Assembly: GCA_039707655.1 (NCBI GenBank)
Contig: CM077676.1
Coordinates: forward strand, 454,636,379-454,700,378
DNA length: 64,000 nucleotides
DNA from: Elymus sibiricus
Lineage: Eukaryota > Streptophyta > Magnoliopsida > Poales > Poaceae
Direction of reading: 5' to 3'
The position numbers and the translations under genes are program-made. Positions 1 through 9,821 of the stretch are shown piece after piece. Each line of letters starts with the position of its first letter. Position 1 is the stretch's first letter. Under the pieces are notes generated by a model. The model saw nothing but the letters and a program-made list of their open reading frames with translations, was not told the origin of the DNA and did no database searches.

Positions 1-430
1 CCCACCGATTTTTTCCAACGTAAGTCCCATCCTCATCGATTTTTATCGAAGGAAAAAACCCACCTCCCGTTCCCTGTTCTTAACCGGTTTTTTCTACCCG
101 GGGAAACAAATCACAGGAGACGCGTCGTTTCGTCCGCCAGGTTTCGATCGATCCAAGGAGCGCATCCTCCTTTCCGATTCTTTCCTTATATCGTACGCCG
201 TCGTCTCTTGTTTCCGGATTTCTCATTTTCCATGCCTATTGATTTGTTTCCTTATCGATAGCAAACCTTATCTTCCTTTACGATTCTTTCCATGTGCATA
301 CCACCGTGTTTCGTTTGCTAGGTCGTCCCTCCTCATCATCTGTCTCCGATCGTCTCTGCCGAGAATAAACCGGGAGGCAATCCCCTCTTTCCTCTTCTCT
401 CCTACAAAAAAAAATCTCCTTCCTTCTGTT
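1..430. other. Left flank, no assigned gene
   Basis: Mixed-composition DNA with pyrimidine-rich stretches and several short openings on both strands. None shows a recognisable domain. The texture resembles a 5' untranslated or promoter region of a grass gene lying just upstream of the coding-like fragment at about 430-735, but no TATA box or splice site could be fixed. Confidence 0.3.
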
Positions 431-735
431 TCCTCTTCCTCCATGCAACTCCCACTTAATACATGCTCATCAGAAACGTCCTCCTCCGATGATTCCATGC
501 CTCCAGTTCTCGCATTCCAGCAGCTACCACGGGAGCCATGGGAGATCACCACCGCCACGGCCGCCATGGGTGGCAGCAACACACGGGAGGCGTGGGCACG
601 GCTCGAGAGCCTGCACAGGGGGCGCGCGGCTACACGCACAAGGCTGGAAATCTACGGCGTCAGTACGCCTACGAGGTGCAACTCCTAGAGGCCAAGCGGC
701 AGTGCAAGGCGGAGGCACTTGCTGAGGCCGACAGC
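430..735 (+). pseudogene. Coding-like plus-strand fragment, unidentified
   Basis: Two overlapping plus-strand frames look protein-like. One runs from a serine/aspartate-rich stretch into a segment with REPWEITTA and SNTREAWARLESLHRGR. The other continues from about 650 with the helical, charged stretch AYEVQLLEAKRQCKAEALAE, which looks like a coiled coil. A frame change of one base near 640-660 would join them. The protein-like character stops abruptly near 735, where antisense ankyrin sequence begins. I do not recognise the family. It may be the start of a gene with a frameshift or a captured gene piece. Confidence 0.3.
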
Positions 736-1259
736 ATCACAAGAAGCACCTTCAGGACATCATGGTGTCCGCCCGCGGCGGCCACGTGGAGCGCGTCGAA
801 GCCGGCATGCGTGGCCCCGTTGGCGAGGAGGAGCTCCGCGATGAGGCACTCGCCGGACGCCACGGCTATCTCAAGAGGAGTCCGACCGCGGCTGGGCTTG
901 TCGGCGTCGGCGCCGTACTCGAGGAGCACCTGCACGATGTCAGTGCGGCCGAGGCCCACCGCGAGGTTGAGCAGCGTGCTCCCGGACTCGGCGGCGGAGT
1001 ACGTGGCGCGCCACACGGGGTCGCTGCGGTCGAGCACCTCCCTGAGCGCCTCCACAGCCCCGGTCGCGACGAGGCGCGCCGCGACCTCGGCTCCCACAGA
1101 CGCCCGGATGCAGCTGTCGACGAACACCTTCTTCTTCCTCGCCGAGAACCACTCCGGGTTTACCGAGTCGAGCGCGGAGATGGGCTCCCTCACCGAGGCT
1201 GCCGTCGCGCGCATACCAGGTACGCCAAGCGCCGAACTTTCGAGCTCTATTTCCGTCAA
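669..1259 (-). pseudogene. Ankyrin-repeat protein fragment (VAPYRIN-like type)
   Basis: The minus frame encodes 196 residues. After an N-terminal lead there is NPEWFSARKKKVFVDSCIR, then at least three ankyrin units recognisable from GSTLLNLAVGLGRTDIVQVL, GRTPLEIAVASGE and ALHVAAAGGHHDVLKVLL. From memory of the family, a WF-x-A-KKK-VF-DS segment ahead of the repeats resembles plant MSP-domain/ankyrin (VAPYRIN-like) proteins, which act in membrane trafficking. The MSP domain itself is absent here. Ankyrin periodicity ends at about 740, and the last 25 or so residues are a low-complexity Ser/Ala run unrelated to ankyrin, coinciding with the edge of the plus-strand fragment. This is therefore a truncated or captured gene piece rather than a complete gene. 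Confidence 0.6.
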
Positions 1260-1436
1260 GCCTTCATAATCAGTCCCCCTACCTCGTTGAAGCTGGATAT
1301 GTTGATCATTTTAGATAGGTACTTGTGTGATGGAGTGCCTGCTTATGCTACGTAAGTTTTTTTCTGTGTAATCATGAGCATGCATGTTTATGCTTCAGTT
1401 CATACCCGGTGTAGATTGCAGAGTAGTATTTACTAA
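1260..1436 (+). other. Possible exon end and 5' splice donor before MULE-1
   Basis: A plus frame is open through about 1350 and ends at a strong donor-like GTAAGT (GCTAC/GTAAGT, intron from about 1351). The next 86 bases are intron-like and T-rich. MULE-1 then begins. On its far side an acceptor (CATAGCAG) precedes the exon-like block at 7182. Without MULE-1 and one TSD copy, the intron would be about 167 bp, a normal grass intron length. The reading frame across the junction is not settled. Confidence 0.35.
1428..1436. repeat. 9-bp target-site duplication of MULE-1, left copy
   Basis: ATTTACTAA occurs immediately outside the left terminal inverted repeat and again at 7092-7100 outside the right one. 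A 9-bp duplication is the hallmark of the Mutator superfamily. Confidence 0.85.
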
Positions 1437-1486
1437 CAGATTTGCTATTTTACATCTAGATGTGAAATAGTTACCTCACATCTAAG
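1437..1486 (+). repeat. MULE-1 left terminal inverted repeat
   Basis: Imperfect inverted match to 7043-7091, including the palindromic core ACATCTAGATGT and a second TCACATCTA motif. Confidence 0.8.
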
Positions 1487-2358
1487 TCCCCTATCGTTGG
1501 ATTTGTTTTGTCTTTAAAATTCGCGCACAGATGATCTTTGCGATTTGTCCACGCTCGAGCGTGCGCTCGCGCAGCCCTGCACGAGACGTTCTCGTGCATG
1601 TAGCGTGGCAGTGTGGGCTGGCCCATGTGTGTGCCAGCGTGGGCTTGCTTTGCCTTTATGTTTTTCTTCTTTTTTGTCTATTATTGAGAGATTCGCTGCA
1701 GCCGTTGTAGTTTGTGAGGTATTTTGTGTTTTTTCATTTCTTTTTTCTCCCCCTTGCGATGCTATGATATGTGCATATATCATATGTTGTGTGCATGCAT
1801 CTCCTTTGTGCGTGTATATACTGTATGATCGTTGATGCATGTTTGTTTGTCGTTGTTTTGATTTGTGTTCATCTATGCAACGTGTCCATGGAACAGTAAA
1901 TCATGTATCGGAATTGCTAAAACTCATATAAATGAGTGTGATGTCTCATCTAAGTTTCAGTCCATTTGATCCGCCGCTATAAATTTCGTGAAATTCTTTG
2001 ATCAGGATTATTTTGCCCCACACGTGCTCGTCCGTTATCCATTTATCGGCCTATCGTACCGTGCGTCTTTCTTTTTAGGGCCGTTTTTCATGGTCTATTT
2101 TTTTGTGTGTTGTAGTTGAAGAGAAAGTTGTTTGTATAAGTCGAAGAGATGAGCTGACTGCTGGCTCATCAGTTCTGTTCTTCGCTCTCTCTCTCTCTCT
2201 CTCTATCCCATTCCTCTTAGTCTTTGGAGTAGAGGCGACCCGAGCAAGGATATGTTTCTAAACAATACAATGACGAGCAAGGACCTTTTTTGTTTTTGTG
2301 ATTTGCAAGCATAACCCTAATATGTAAGAAGCCCGTCTCTTTTTTATTTTCCTTGTTT
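1487..2358. other. Unique left part of MULE-1
   Basis: GC-mixed then T-rich DNA with no supportable gene. The openings on both strands at 1514-1840 are low-complexity and show no domain. A CT-dinucleotide run lies at 2184-2204. Confidence 0.5.
2184..2204. repeat. (CT)n microsatellite
   Basis: An uninterrupted CT-dinucleotide run of about 20 bases inside MULE-1. Confidence 0.9.
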
Positions 2359-5300
2359 CAGTTACAAATCGATCACCGACATGCATCTGGGTCCAAACCA
2401 TTTTGGTCTCTGCTGCAAGTGTACTCCCGATATGTAACTGTGTTCACCTCTTTATTTTTTTGTCCTAGTCGCAAGTCGACCACCGGCATGCAAATTGGAG
2501 CCCGTCTCTTATATTTTTCTTGTCGCAGTTACAAGTCAACCACCGACATGCAACTCGGCCCGACACATTTTTAGATTATGTTGCAAGTGCATCCTTGTCA
2601 TGCAACTGGGCCCGCCACTTTTATTTTTTTTCGTGGCCCAGTTGCAAATCAACCACCGACATGCAATTAATTTTTTTCTCAGTTGCAAGTTGACCACAAA
2701 CATGCAACTGGAGGTCCGATGCCAGTTTTTTGTCCAAGTTGCAAATTAACCCTAACACACAACTAGGGGGATTAACCAATTTTTGCCGAGTTGCAAGTCC
2801 ACCATTGATACATAACTGGGCCCGCCCCATTTTTTTCCCTAGTTGCAAGTCCACCCTCGACATGCAATTGGGCTTGACCCATTTTTTCGTCTCAGTTGCA
2901 ATTACACCCTCGACACGTGACTGGAGGACCTCACCCTCGACTCGCAACTATTTTTTTTGTAGTTGTAGTTGTCCCAGTTGCAAGTCCACCACCGAGTCGC
3001 AACTGGGGGCTTTTTTTGTAGTTGTAATTTGCCCCACTTGTAAGTGCACCCTCGACTCACATATGGGGGCTTTGTAGTAGTATAGTTGCCCATGTTCCAA
3101 GTACAACCTCGACTCGCAACTGGGGGCTTTGTAGTAGTGTAGTTGCCCCAGTTACAAGTCCACTCTCGACTCGCAACTAGGGCTTTTTGTAGTTGTAGTT
3201 TCCCTAGCTGTAGGTCCACCCTTGACTCACAACTAGGGGCTTTGTAGCCGTGTAGTTTCCCCAGTTGCAAGTCCACCCTCGACTCACAACTAGGGACTTT
3301 TTTGTAGTCGTAGGTGTCCTACTTGCAAGTCCACCACCAACTCGCAACTGGGGGCTTTTTTTATAGTTGTAGTTTGCCCTAGTTGCAAGTCCACTCTTGT
3401 CTCGCAACTGGGATTTGTAGTAGTGTAGTTGCCCCTGTTGCAAGTCCACACATCGACTCACAACTGGGGTCTTTTTTGTAGTAGTGTAGTTGCCCCGGTT
3501 GCAAGTCCACCATTGACTCGCAACTGGGGCCCAACCTTGTTTTGTCCCAGTTGTAAGTCCACCCTCGACTCGCAACTAGGGCTTGGCATTTTTTGTCTCA
3601 GTTGCAAATCCACCCTCGACTTGCAGCTGGGCCCGACCTTTTTTTCTCAGTTGGAAGTCCACCCTCGACTCGCAACTGGGGCCCATCCTTTTTTGCCCCA
3701 GTTGCAAGTCTACCTTCGACTCGCAACTTGGACCCGACCTTTTTTGTCTCAGTTGCAAGTCCACCCTCGCCTCGCAACTAGGGCCCATCCTTTTTTATCT
3801 CAGTTGCAAGTTCACCCTCGACGCGCAACTGAGCATTTGTTTTGTTTTTCATCCCAATTGCAAGTCCCCTTGACTCGCAACTGGGCATGCATTTTGTTTT
3901 TCATCCAGGTTGCAAGTTAACGCTCAACTCGCAACTGGGCTTGTAGTTTGTTATTGTCCCAGTTGCAAGTCTTCCCAGGACTCGCAAACGGTATCGTAGT
4001 TTTTTGTACTTTCCCCAGTTGCAAGTCCACCCTTGACTCACAACTAGGCTCGTAGTTTATTTCATCCCAGTTGCAAGTCCACCCTCGACTCGCAACAGGG
4101 CATGTGTTTTATTTTTCATCCAGGTTGTAAGTCCACGCTCAACTCGCAACTGGGCTCGTAGTTTTTTCATCCCAGTTGCAAGTCCACCCTTGACTCGTAA
4201 CTGGGCTCGTAGTTTCGTAGTTATCCCAGTTGCAAGTCCGCCTTTGACTCGCAACTGGTCCCATAGTTTTGTTGTTGTCCCACTTGCAGGTCCACCCTCG
4301 ACTCGCAACTCATATCGTAGTTTTGTGTAGTTGTCTCGGTTGCAAGTCCACCCTCGACTCGCAACTCGTATCGTGGTTTTGTGTAGTTGTCTCAGTTGCA
4401 AGTCCACCATCGACTCGCAATTAGGCTCGTAATTTGTTACATCCTAGTTGCAAGCGCACACATGGCTCGCAACTCAGCATGTGTTTTGTTTTCATCTCAG
4501 TTGGAGGTCCACCCTTGACTCGTAACTAAACCCGTAATTTCTTTCATCTCAATTGCAAGTCGACCCTTGACTCGCAACTGGGCTCGTAGTTTTATAGTTG
4601 TTCGAGTTGCAAGCCCACCCTCGACTCGCAATTGGAGCCTATATTTTTGTTTTTTCACAGTTGCAAGTCCACTCTCGACTCGCAACTAGGCCCATAGTTG
4701 GTTCATCCCAGAAGTCGACCCTTGACTCACAACTGGGCTCGCAGTTTCGTAGTTTTACCAGTTGCATGTCCACCCTCGACTCGCAAATGGGCTCGTAGTT
4801 GTCCCACTTGCAAGTCCACTATTGACTCGCAACTGGGCATGTGTTTTGTTTTGCATCCCAGTTGCAATTCCACCCTTGACTCGCAACTGGGCTTGTAGTT
4901 TGTTATTGTTCCCAGTTGCAAGTCCACCCCCGACTCGCAAATGGTATCGTATTTTTTTGTAATTGCCCGAGTTGCAAGTCCGCTCTTGACTTGGAACTAG
5001 ACTAGTTTTTTGTTTTCATCCCAGTTGCAAGTCTACCCTTGACGCGCAATTGGGCTCGTAGATTCGTAATTGTCCCAGTTGCAAGTCCACCCTCGACTCG
5101 CAATTGGGCCCATAGTGTTGTTGTTGTCCAGTTGCAAGTCCACCCTCTGACTCGCAACTAGGCTTTTTGTTTTCATCACAGTTGCAAGTCCTCCCCTGAC
5201 TCGCAACTGGTATCGTATTTTTGTGTAGCTGTCCTAGTTGCAAGCTCTCCCTCAACTCGCAACTAGGCCCATAATTTGTTTTTCATCCCAGTTGCAGGTA

Positions 5301-5965
5301 CACTCCTCACTTGCAACTAGGAATGTAGTTTGTTTTTATCCCAATTTTAAGTCCACCCTCCACTCATAACTAGGCTCGTAGTTGTTCCAGTTGCAAGTTT
5401 GCCACCGAATCACAACTGGTCTCGTAGTTTTGTGTAGTTGTCCCAGTTGTAATTCCACCCTCGACTTGCAATAGGGCATGCATTTTGTTTTTCATCCCAG
5501 TGCATGTCCATGCTCGACTCGTAAATGAGCTCGAAGTTTTTTTACACCTCTTTGCAAGTCCACCGTTGGCTTAAAACTAGCACCGACCCTTTTTTGTTCC
5601 CTGCTCCAGGTTGCAAGTCCACGCTCTACTTGCAATAAGGCTTTTTTGACCTTTTTTATTTGTTGCCTTAGTTACAAGCACACCCTCGTTTCTGCTTGTA
5701 GGTCGTCACTTTTTATTCTTCGCCCCAGTTGCGAGTCCACCACCAACTTGCAATTGGGCTCCAAGTCTTTTTTGATGCAATTACAAGTTCACATCGACGT
5801 GCAAGTTGGGTGAGCCACCAATTTTTATCCGAGTTACAACTCCATGCCTGATGCGGAACTGGGGCCCGACCCATTTTTTTTCAAGTTGCAAGTCCACCCT
5901 CGACACGCAGTTGGGCCCGACCCAATTTTGTCCTAGTTTCAAGTCCACCCTCGACATGCAACTGC
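2359..5965. repeat. Hairpin-forming minisatellite, about 65-70 units of about 50 bp
   Basis: The core unit reads CAGTTGCAAGTC, a 7-base loop CACCCTC, then GACTCGCAACTG, followed by a 15-25 base T-rich variable spacer. The two 12-base arms are complementary except at one position, so every unit can fold as a 12-bp stem. Successive units starting at 3599, 3648, 3699 and 3750 give periods of 49, 51 and 51. Because the repeat is nearly symmetrical, both strands show spurious open frames with repeated SCESRVDLQLG or STLDSQLGP peptides. These are by-products of the repeat. Outer units at both ends carry GACATGCAACT where central ones carry GACTCGCAACT. Confidence 0.95.
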
Positions 5966-7042
5966 ATGCCCGCAACGAGATTTCAATCAGTGGTAGGAGG
6001 AGGGGTTGTCGGCCAGTTTCATCTCCACATTTAAAAAATTATGATTTTTTTAAAAATCATTTTTTTAATTCATGTTTTAATTTAGAAAAATAATCATGAT
6101 CTTTTTTTCAAATTCGTGGACATTTTTTAATTTTAAAAATATTTTTTAAAACTTTTATGTGTTTCCATTCATTTTGTTTCTTTTTTCTTTCTTTCTAGTT
6201 TCCCTTGTTTCTTTCCTTTTATCATTATCTTATTTCATTTTTATTTTCATAATTTTATTTTTAGTTTTTTTATTGTTAGTTTTTTTGTTCATCGCTTACT
6301 TAAAGATGTTCATAGTGTATTTTTCAAAAGTGTTCACCATGTTTTGAAATGTACATCACATATTTTTTAGAAATGTTCAAAGCATTTTAAAAGTTTTCAC
6401 CGTGTTTTAAAATATATTCACCGTGTTATATGAAATGTTTGTTGCATTTTAAGAACATTTCACGATGTTTTACAAGTCTTTCATCGTGTGTTTCAAAAAA
6501 ATTCACCACATTTTTAAAAATGTATATTGCTTATTCATAATATGCTCATTTTTTTACTTTATAAAAATGTTCATCATGATTTTTCAAAAAATATTCACAT
6601 CGTCCTAAAAAACTATTCACCTCGTTCTACAATTTATTCATCGATTTTTTTTAGAAAAAAAATGCTTACTCTATCACTTAAGTGCTTTTTACCATGTTAA
6701 GTGATCCCTAGTATTGGACGTGTGTATCCATTTAGAAAAGAAGTCAACGCACTAGTATATAGCTGGCACAAAATCCTGTAGCACACCGCGCGTCATTGTA
6801 GATGACGCTGTAGCACTATGAATCGGATCGCACCATGCATCAGCGACTCGGCGTAGCCTAGAAGTGCAGAATATTGATTTTTACTCTAGCCCAGTTTGTG
6901 CATGCGTGCACCATCAAGGTGTCTGCAGTTCTGTGGATTTTTGCATCGTGGACAAACAAAAAAACAACGAGAAAACGATAAAAAACAAACAAACGATATA
7001 ACTGTGAGGCTTTTTTTATCTGCTGATTTAGGATGATGTCAT
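5966..7042. other. AT-rich right part of MULE-1
   Basis: From about 6030 to 6670 the sequence is A/T homopolymer-rich with a degenerate repetition of TTCA(C/T)CGTGTTTTA-like words every 20-40 bases. 6700-7042 is unique sequence without a recognisable gene. Confidence 0.5.
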
Positions 7043-7091
7043 GTTAGATGTGAGGTATTATCTCACATCTAGATGTGATATAGTCAGACCC
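7043..7091 (-). repeat. MULE-1 right terminal inverted repeat
   Basis: Inverted partner of 1437-1486; immediately followed by the second ATTTACTAA copy at 7092-7100. Confidence 0.8.
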
Positions 7092-7181
7092 ATTTACTAA
7101 TGTGGATTTCTTTTTTCTGATGTGGATTTCTCTTGTTCTATTGTGCATGTGTTTCGAAATAATAGAACTGGGGCATAGCAG

Positions 7182-7286
7182 TTTTGCGCTTTTGGCGCAT
7201 CGGCTGGCATTGGCAAAATCCTTTCCATCCTGTTGACCATGTCATTAAGGATCGATATGAAAGCTGCTGGTTTTCATGGTACTGAG
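7182..7286 (+). CDS. Exon-like block, 35 codons, function unknown
   Basis: The block is bounded by a good acceptor (pyrimidine-poor but CATAGCAG at 7174-7181) and a donor (GAG/GTATAT at 7287). It is exactly 105 nt and open in one frame, which contains FGASAGIGKILSILLTMSLR and MKAAGFHGTE. A second frame is open until close to the end. A predicted preceding exon ends at about 1350, on the other side of MULE-1. I do not recognise the peptide. It may be an exon of a broken or transposon-captured host gene. Nothing downstream to 9650 could be joined to it with confidence. Confidence 0.35.
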
Positions 7287-7789
7287 GTATATCGAAGTAA
7301 TATTTTCCTTTCTTTTTGTTATTTCATTTTTTGGTGCATTTTTATTCAACAAGTATTTCATACTGTGTGCAACGATGTTTTCTTATAGTCTATTTTTCAT
7401 AATGCAAAAATAGTTGGCCTTCTGCCATTTAGACATCTTCTTCATTCATATTGGCTTTTACGCAAGAGGGATAGACTTTTCATATGGATTATACTTACCT
7501 CCATGTTCTCTCATATGGCTTCACCAGTTTAATTAAGCCAAATAATTAACGCATTAATTAGTTCTTTGTGCATAAAAAAATTGAACTTTGCATAAATGAA
7601 ACTAAGAGAATCACATATCACATCACTATCTTCATTTGGGAATATAAATTGGGCATTTTTGTGATCAAGAAACAATTTTCATAAAGTAAATGAACTAACT
7701 GGTAGTGCCCATCTCACTTATGTAGTTGAGCTTCATCAGGTTAGATTATGCTTTGTAAGATTAACCTGTTATGCTTCGAAAGTCCCTTT
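7287..7789. other. Unassigned AT-rich DNA
   Basis: No frame longer than about 60 codons and no repeat structure that I can support. It could be intron following the exon-like block. Confidence 0.4.
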
Positions 7790-8140
7790 CGTAGATCGAT
7801 CTCAAATGCTCCTGGTGTGAAAAGTAAAATCGACAAAAATTAAAAATAAATTAGAAAAATGATTTTTTTTGGTGGCAAACTTGAAGGAATGTTTGGAGTG
7901 CTTGCAAAGTCTCATCATGAAATCACATTGGTGGAAGTCGTAACAAAAAAAATCAGAGCTCCAAAATGCGTTCAAAAGTAGCATTTTCATAGCATCGAGT
8001 TTTTTACATGACTTCTATGAATGCGATTTCCTAATGAAACTTTGCAAGCACCTGAAACATTCCTTAATGTTTTTACTATTTTTTCCCCGAATTTACTGTT
8101 CATGTAGGAGCATATGAGCTCACGAGTAGATACTCCGCGT
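7790..8140. mobile_element. Foldback MITE-like inverted repeat
   Basis: Two arms of at least 70 bases are roughly 80% complementary. The left arm contains AAGGAATGTTTGGAGTGCTT (about 7884) and the right arm its inverted counterpart ending at about 8075. Both share the core TGCTTGCAAAGT / ACTTTGCAAGCA. Weaker inverted similarity extends outward to ATGCTCCT near 7806 and AGGAGCAT near 8106. The layout matches common Triticeae foldback MITEs. No target duplication could be fixed. Confidence 0.55.
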
Positions 8141-9650
8141 CTGTTATGCTCAGTATTCTCAATGTAACTGAGCTGCCACCTGTGTGCTTGTATAGTGCGA
8201 CTGTTGCATTTTCACCATAAGTGGTTGGCTGTGAGATTGTATAGGTTCCTAAGTTCCGATGAGTTATTCATTAAATGGGGATGTTATCTTTTGAGATCAG
8301 CTTGACATGAATAGCTTTATTAGTATTTTTTATTAGTAAAATATGGATATTGAGGAATTATTTTTACAATTTAAACATGGAAGTGTTATTACAGATGTTT
8401 CATCTTTCTATTTTTCTTATGGTTAACCCGTCATATATTTTCAATACTTATTAGATAATACATGTCATGAGTTGCCATTGTACGGAGCTTGACAAGTCCA
8501 TAGTAATTTCCCTCCCAACATTGATGTGAAAGTAGCAAAATAAGAAGATGAGGCCAAGCGTGTTGTAATTTATGTGTGATTAGTTAATAAACAATAGGGT
8601 ACGAGTTGGTAAACAATAGAGTACGGACAAGTGAGAAGACCACGAAGGACGAATTTAGGCGGTGTTAAAGGAGTTGATGCCTATGGTCACAATGGTTGAT
8701 CAAAATAGCTCCACCTCCCCACCCCAACTCAATCCGCCTCATTGGATCAGTTGCAGATTTCATGTGACTCTTTTAGATGCCTAGCTAGATGATTTCTTCA
8801 TAATTACATATATGTTTTAGAAGGATAGCTAGCTAGATGTGCCTACAGCTAGTTGTTGGAAGGCCTCTGTTTGAGTAGTGTCTCTTTCCTATTCGCCTTT
8901 TTAGAAGGAGACTCGGAGTGTCCGAATTGAAGGATAGTACGATTTGTTCTTTTTTCCCCGAAAGTAACAAGAGGGGCGAAAGTTCTACCATGGAAATATA
9001 ACAACAATAGAGTTGAACGATTGCTTCGAGGGAAACCGGGTGAAAACCCACAGACCTGAGGCGCTCCACCCCATGGTCGAACTCCTCAACTAGCTGAGGA
9101 ATGTCATCGCCACGGAACCCTCCTGCAACTACAGATAAGCATCCGCCACCCAGCCGCACTTGCTGACCGCAACTCCTCCATGGACGAGCAACCCCCTTAG
9201 GGTGCTACGACAAGAGATGGCCGTGAAGGGATGCTTCTTAGACTAAAAGAAGGGATGCTTCTTGTGGTGACTCGGGTTCGCCCGAACGTCGTGGGATATT
9301 TCAACCAGTTTTTTTCATCACTTGTCATTCTAAAACAACAACCGAACAATAATAGAGTCAAGTGGCACAATGAGATAAGGAACAAAGAAGGAATAGTGGA
9401 TTTTCTCCTTAGTGGTGGGGATGTAAGAAAAATACAGTGAGGCGAAAGAAGAAGAACATGGATGCATGTTGATCACCATATATTTAGAACTCGAAACAAA
9501 AACAAGAATGTAAATAATAAACATGTTGGTCGGGACATCACATACACATTTCCCTTGACACGCAGATTCATGGTATGTAAAATTTTAGTTAATGAATCTC
9601 TCTCAATCTTTATTTTATTATTCTGTGGCAACGCCAGGGCATTCAGTTAG
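8141..9650. other. Unassigned intergenic DNA with one minus-strand opening
   Basis: The best opening is on the minus strand at 8833-9159 (108 codons) and includes GDDIPQLVEEFDHGVERLRS and ISMVELSPLLLLSG, which read like protein but match no family I know. It could be a remnant of a transposon or gene. The rest shows AT-rich, non-coding texture. Confidence 0.35.
9621..9650 (+). mobile_element. Degenerate Helitron-like 3' terminus
   Basis: GTGGCAACGCCAGGGCATTC followed by AGTTAG closely resembles the grass Helitron 3' end seen better at 20021-20050, with TTAG in place of CTAG. The small hairpin GGC-aac-GCC is weak, and the expected T does not follow. This is a tentative call only. Confidence 0.3.
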
Positions 9651-9821
9651 GGAACGGCCAGGAACCCGGCACATCAGCGCGATCAGCCGTGAACAATAAT
9701 AGAGTCACGGTGAATGGCCAAGAACCCGGCGCATCAGCGCGATCTGCCGTGATGTCTTCTGTCTACAATCCGTGTCGAGTAAGGAGCACCAAAGGAGCCT
9801 GTACTATCCCTATGGCAGGGC
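9651..9821. repeat. Short duplicated segment left of the Copia element
   Basis: A segment of about 37 bp, containing AACCCGGC(A/G)CATCAGCGCG and ending in GCCGTGA, occurs twice (about 9656-9692 and 9716-9752) with few differences. The remaining bases run into the Copia target site AGGGC at 9817-9821. Confidence 0.6.

Larger units (their letters stand above)
1437..7091. mobile_element. MULE-1, non-autonomous Mutator-like element carrying a minisatellite
   Basis: The element is 5,655 bp and is bounded by a perfect 9-bp target duplication (1428-1436 and 7092-7100). Its ends are imperfect inverted repeats of about 50 bp (1437-1486 and 7043-7091) sharing ACATCTAGATGTGA and ACCTCACATCTA. No transposase or other protein domain is present. 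About 64% of the length is a tandem array of hairpin-forming repeats. Left of the array lies about 870 bp of unique DNA with a CT microsatellite. Right of it is about 700 bp of very AT-rich, internally repetitive DNA (TTCACCGTGTTTTA-type motifs), then about 380 bp of unique DNA. The superfamily assignment rests on TSD length and terminal inverted repeats; the family was not identified. Confidence 0.75.

Noticed and set aside
239..1355. Overlapping plus-strand frames at 538-1269 and 762-1355
   Set aside because: Over 740-1250 they are antisense shadows of the ankyrin-repeat coding sequence on minus.
2353..5255. Many open frames on both strands with repeated STLDSQLGP or SCESRVDLQLG peptides
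   Set aside because: They follow from the nearly self-complementary 50-bp repeat in any frame; no consistent frame, start or composition supports translation.
2359..5965. Array resembling CRISPR repeats with variable spacers
   Set aside because: Repeats are diverged, the non-conserved spacers are T-rich variants of one another, there are no cas genes, and the context is a plant nuclear transposon.
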